Shown here: one piece after another, positions 61,742 through 64,000 of the stretch
How positions within the stretch are numbered: the first letter of the stretch is position 1
How the letters are laid out: every line of letters begins with the position of its first letter
Assembly (NCBI GenBank): GCA_964529305.1
Contig: CAZGUX010000189.1
Coordinates: 1 to 64,000, forward strand
DNA length: 64,000 nucleotides
DNA from: CAZGUX01 sp964529305
Lineage (GTDB): Bacteria; Acidobacteriota; Terriglobia; Bryobacterales; Bryobacteraceae
Direction: 5' to 3'
The notes under the pieces: generated by a model
Databases searched by the model: none
What the model saw: only the letters and a program-made list of their open reading frames with translations
What the model was told of the DNA's origin: nothing
Program-made: the position numbers and the translations under genes

Positions 61742-62316
61742 CCGCCGCGCAAGTCGAAGGCCGCCGGATCGCTCGATCCTCCAGCCTGGATCTGGTGCTG
61801 CCGGAAAACCCCAAAGGCATCGGCCACGTCATCTCCGCGCCCGATTCGAAACATCTCATCGAAGGCATCCGGATCGAACCGCTGGCGCTGTGGCCCGACG
61901 ACCGCGGGTATTTTCTCGAAGTGCAGCGCCTGGGCCACGGCTTGGCCGCGGCCTTCCCGAAAGAGACGTCGCAGGTGTCGGCGGCCGCCAACTATCCGGG
62001 CATCATCAAGGCATTCCACTACCATCTGCACCAGACGGATTGCTGGACGCCTGTGGCGGGAATGTTCCAGGTGGCGCTGGTGGATTTGCGCGCGTCATCT
62101 GCCACTTTCGGGCTCCGAAACACCATCTATCTCGGCGCGCTTCGGCCCTGGCAGATCCTCATTCCTCCGGGCGTCGGCCATGGGTACAAGATCATCGGGA
62201 CGCAGCCGTCGGTCCTGGTCTACATGACAGACCGGTTCTACAATCCCGAGGACGAGGGCCGGATTGCGTTTGACGATCCGGGCATCCACTACGACTGGGA
62301 ATTGCAGCACAAGTAA
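61738..62316 (+). CDS. rfbC: dTDP-4-dehydrorhamnose 3,5-epimerase-like protein (RmlC family)
   Basis: 192 residues from the GTG at 61738 (GTGA overlap with rfbA). The RmlC cupin core is visible: DRGYFLEVQRLGHGL, IIKAFHYHLHQTDCWTPVAG with the catalytic His, NTIYLGALRPWQILIPPGVG, HGYKIIG and YMTDRFYNPEDEG with the conserved Tyr. The usual RGLHYQ is KAFHYH, so it is a divergent branch and may epimerise at only one carbon or on another sugar. The epimerase usually follows rfbB in the pathway order. Confidence 0.82.
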   Translation: MTAAQVEGRRIARSSSLDLVLPENPKGIGHVISAPDSKHLIEGIRIEPLALWPDDRGYFLEVQRLGHGLAAAFPKETSQVSAAANYPGIIKAFHYHLHQTDCWTPVAGMFQVALVDLRASSATFGLRNTIYLGALRPWQILIPPGVGHGYKIIGTQPSVLVYMTDRFYNPEDEGRIAFDDPGIHYDWELQHK

Positions 62317-62322
62317 AAGGCC

Positions 62323-63348
62323 ATGAAGCTCATCGTCACCGGCGGCGCCGGATTCATCGGGTCGGCGTTTGTCCGTCTCTCTCTGTCCGCGGACCCGTCG
62401 CTGGGCATCGTCACTCTCGACAAATTGACCTACGCCGGCAATCTCGCCAATCTCGAGAGCGTCGCCGGCGATCCGCGCCACCGTTTTGTGAAGGGTGATA
62501 TTTGCGACGCCTCCCTGGTCGATTCGCTCCTCAAGGAAGAACGGCCGGACGCCATCGTTCACTTCGCGGCCGAATCCCACGTGGATCGCAGCATTCTGTC
62601 GGCGAACCCGGCTTTTGAGACCAACCTCCGGGGCACGTTTACGCTGCTCGAGGCCGCCCGGGCAAACCAGTTGAAGCGGTTGGTCCACGTCTCGACCGAC
62701 GAGGTATACGGGAGCCTGGAACCGCCACACGAAGCCGACGAGAATTACCCACTGAATCCCAGCAGCCCGTACTCGGCCAGCAAGGCGGGATCGGATCTTC
62801 TCGCCCGCTCGTATTTTGTCACCTACCGGTTGCCGGTGGTCGTGACCCGCGCCTCCAACAACTACGGGCCGTATCACTTTCCGGAAAAGCTGATCCCCCT
62901 GATGATCTCCAACGCGCTGGAAGACCAGCCGCTGCCGGTGTACGGCGACGGGCAGCAGATTCGCGACTGGCTGTTTGTGGAAGACCACTGCCGCGGCATT
63001 CGCGCCGTTCTCGACCGAGGGCGGGATGGCGAGATCTACAACATCGGAGGCAACTGTTCGCTGCCGAACCTCACCGTGGTCCGGCAGATCCTGGCCGCCA
63101 CAGGCAAGCCCGACTCCTTGATTCGCTACGTGGCCGACCGGCCGGGACACGACCGGCGCTACGCGTTGTCGAGCGAAAAACTGATGCGCGAGACCGGGTG
63201 GGCGCCCCAGGTAGAGTTTGGAGAGGGGCTGGCCCGGACGGTCGACTGGTACAAGGCCAACACCGAGTGGGTGCGGCAGGTCAAATCCGGCGAGTACCTG
63301 AATTACTACGCCCGAAACTACGAGAATCGCGAAGCCTCCGTGGGTTGA
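62323..63348 (+). CDS. rfbB: dTDP-glucose 4,6-dehydratase
   Basis: 341 residues, extended short-chain dehydrogenase. NAD loop TGGAGFIGSAFVR, HFAAESHVDRSI, the catalytic STDEVYG (Thr, Asp, Glu) and YSASKAGSDLLARSY (Tyr-x3-Lys), and ASNNYGPYHFPEKLIPLMIS. It makes dTDP-4-keto-6-deoxyglucose. Together with rfbA and the epimerase it makes a 6-deoxy-hexose donor; the reductase rfbD is not in the window. 1-bp overlap with the next gene (TGATG). Confidence 0.95.
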   Translation: MKLIVTGGAGFIGSAFVRLSLSADPSLGIVTLDKLTYAGNLANLESVAGDPRHRFVKGDICDASLVDSLLKEERPDAIVHFAAESHVDRSILSANPAFETNLRGTFTLLEAARANQLKRLVHVSTDEVYGSLEPPHEADENYPLNPSSPYSASKAGSDLLARSYFVTYRLPVVVTRASNNYGPYHFPEKLIPLMISNALEDQPLPVYGDGQQIRDWLFVEDHCRGIRAVLDRGRDGEIYNIGGNCSLPNLTVVRQILAATGKPDSLIRYVADRPGHDRRYALSSEKLMRETGWAPQVEFGEGLARTVDWYKANTEWVRQVKSGEYLNYYARNYENREASVG

Positions 63349-64000
63349 TGCGCCTGGTTCTGGATGCCACTCCATTAACGATGAGTTCGGGCGGCCTCGC
63401 CCGCTATACGGCAGATCTGGCCGTTGCGTTGGCCGAGACGTTTCCCGGCGACGAGTATTGGCTGGCATCCGATCAGCCTTTCGACCTGCCTTCGGGCGCG
63501 CCGCCGAACTTGCGGAAAGCGCCGGGGCCGGCAGCGCGTCTCGAACGGCGATGGTGGATGTGGGGCCTTCCGCGGTTGCTTCGCCGGATGGAGGCCGACG
63601 TGTTTCACGGGACCCACTTCGCGGTGCCCTATCTGCCGGCGTGCCCGGCCGTCATGACTGTCCCCGACATATCGCCGTGGCTGGACCCGTCGTGGCATTC
63701 CGGCGCGGACCGGGTACGCCGCCGGACACCCTGGCTGCTGGGACTCGGACTGGCCCGCCGCGTTCTGACCTTCACCGACACGGTTCGGCGGGAGGTGATG
63801 ACCCGGTTCCGCCTGCCCGCCGGGAGAGTCGAGGCGGTCCCGCTGGCGGCGCGAGACGTCTTTGGTCCAGTCGAACCCCGGCGGCGCGATCGCCCGTACT
63901 TCCTGTTTGTGGGAACGCTCGAGCCCCGGAAGAACGTCCAGATGCTCGTGGACGCGTGGAGGCCCCTGCGCACCCTGGCGGACCTGGTGCTGATCGGCCG
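63348..64000 (+). CDS. GT4-family glycosyltransferase, N-terminal part (runs off the window)
   Basis: 217 complete codons, open at the right edge. Begins MRLVLDATPLTMSSGGLARY with the GGxxxY acceptor loop; the linker shows FTDTVRREVMTRFRLPAGRV and the donor domain opens with YFLFVGTLEPRKNVQMLVDA, the hallmark of mannosyltransferase-like GT4 enzymes. The catalytic E-x7-E lies beyond the window. It probably adds a sugar made from the dTDP-sugar pathway just upstream, with which it is translationally coupled. Confidence 0.9.
   Translation, partial: MRLVLDATPLTMSSGGLARYTADLAVALAETFPGDEYWLASDQPFDLPSGAPPNLRKAPGPAARLERRWWMWGLPRLLRRMEADVFHGTHFAVPYLPACPAVMTVPDISPWLDPSWHSGADRVRRRTPWLLGLGLARRVLTFTDTVRREVMTRFRLPAGRVEAVPLAARDVFGPVEPRRRDRPYFLFVGTLEPRKNVQMLVDAWRPLRTLADLVLIG

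Overview
The window is GC-rich, densely coded DNA from one bacterial chromosome. It looks like an acidobacterium of the Solibacter/Bryobacter type. The clues are a 1.2 kb-residue Oar-like TonB receptor with an N-terminal carboxypeptidase-regulatory domain, the wreck of a second one, a secreted protein of the repeat type called TIGR03437 (typical of Solibacter), a BNR/sortilin-like secreted protein of 1038 residues, PQQ dehydrogenase, NIPSNAP, DUF3830 and acetamidase/formamidase families, and many GTG/TTG starts. The taxonomic call is inference from family content. I saw no tRNA, rRNA, CRISPR or intact insertion sequence.

Layout. 1-5 kb: end of a TonB receptor, a tiny flagellar-rod-like protein, the methyl-cycle pair metK-ahcY with promoter and terminator, a NIPSNAP protein. 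4.6-6 kb: an orphan ParA with an overlapping small membrane-associated partner gene, and six 19-bp tandem repeats upstream of parA. 6-12.5 kb: the large TonB receptor, galactonate dehydratase plus KDPG/KDPGal-type aldolase, MarC. 12.5-24.8 kb: an extracellular polysaccharide region, with a leftward run (sugar-phosphate transferase, Wzz-like, Wzy-like, glycosyltransferase) divergent from a rightward run (O-antigen-ligase/TPR protein, TIGR03437 protein, HPr-kinase-like protein, nucleotidyltransferase-MFS fusion, GT39-like transferase). 25-38 kb, leftward: PQQ dehydrogenase, pentaheme cytochrome, PafA-like phosphatase; then a five-gene efflux operon with three successive adaptor proteins, an FtsX/MacB-type permease and a TolC protein but no ATPase. 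38-41 kb: scpA, scpB, an rRNA pseudouridine synthase and a CoA-binding protein. 41-46.2 kb: an amide-hydrolysis cluster (formamidase, dimethylformamidase-like, M20 hydrolase) divergent from an enolase-superfamily enzyme and a DUF3830 protein. 46-55 kb: a large membrane protein, a GNAT, a SIMPL-like protein, a TonB-receptor pseudogene, a dienelactone hydrolase, the BNR protein. 55-61 kb: a vapBC-like toxin-antitoxin pair with a perfect operator palindrome, nfo, leuS, a HEAT/SEC-C protein, a cupin. 61-64 kb: dTDP-sugar genes rfbA, rfbC-like and rfbB, then a glycosyltransferase running off the end.

Most genes lie in tight operons with 1-50 nt overlaps, so neighbours are probably co-translated. 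The most interesting parts are: the HPr-kinase-like/nucleotidyltransferase-MFS pair in the polysaccharide locus; the ParA/small membrane protein/tandem repeat arrangement; the three-adaptor efflux operon with Ser-rich and Met/Gly-rich insertions; a 73-residue protein that looks like the two ends of a flagellar rod protein joined together; and a multiheme cytochrome whose signal peptide seems to start at a non-canonical ATA codon.
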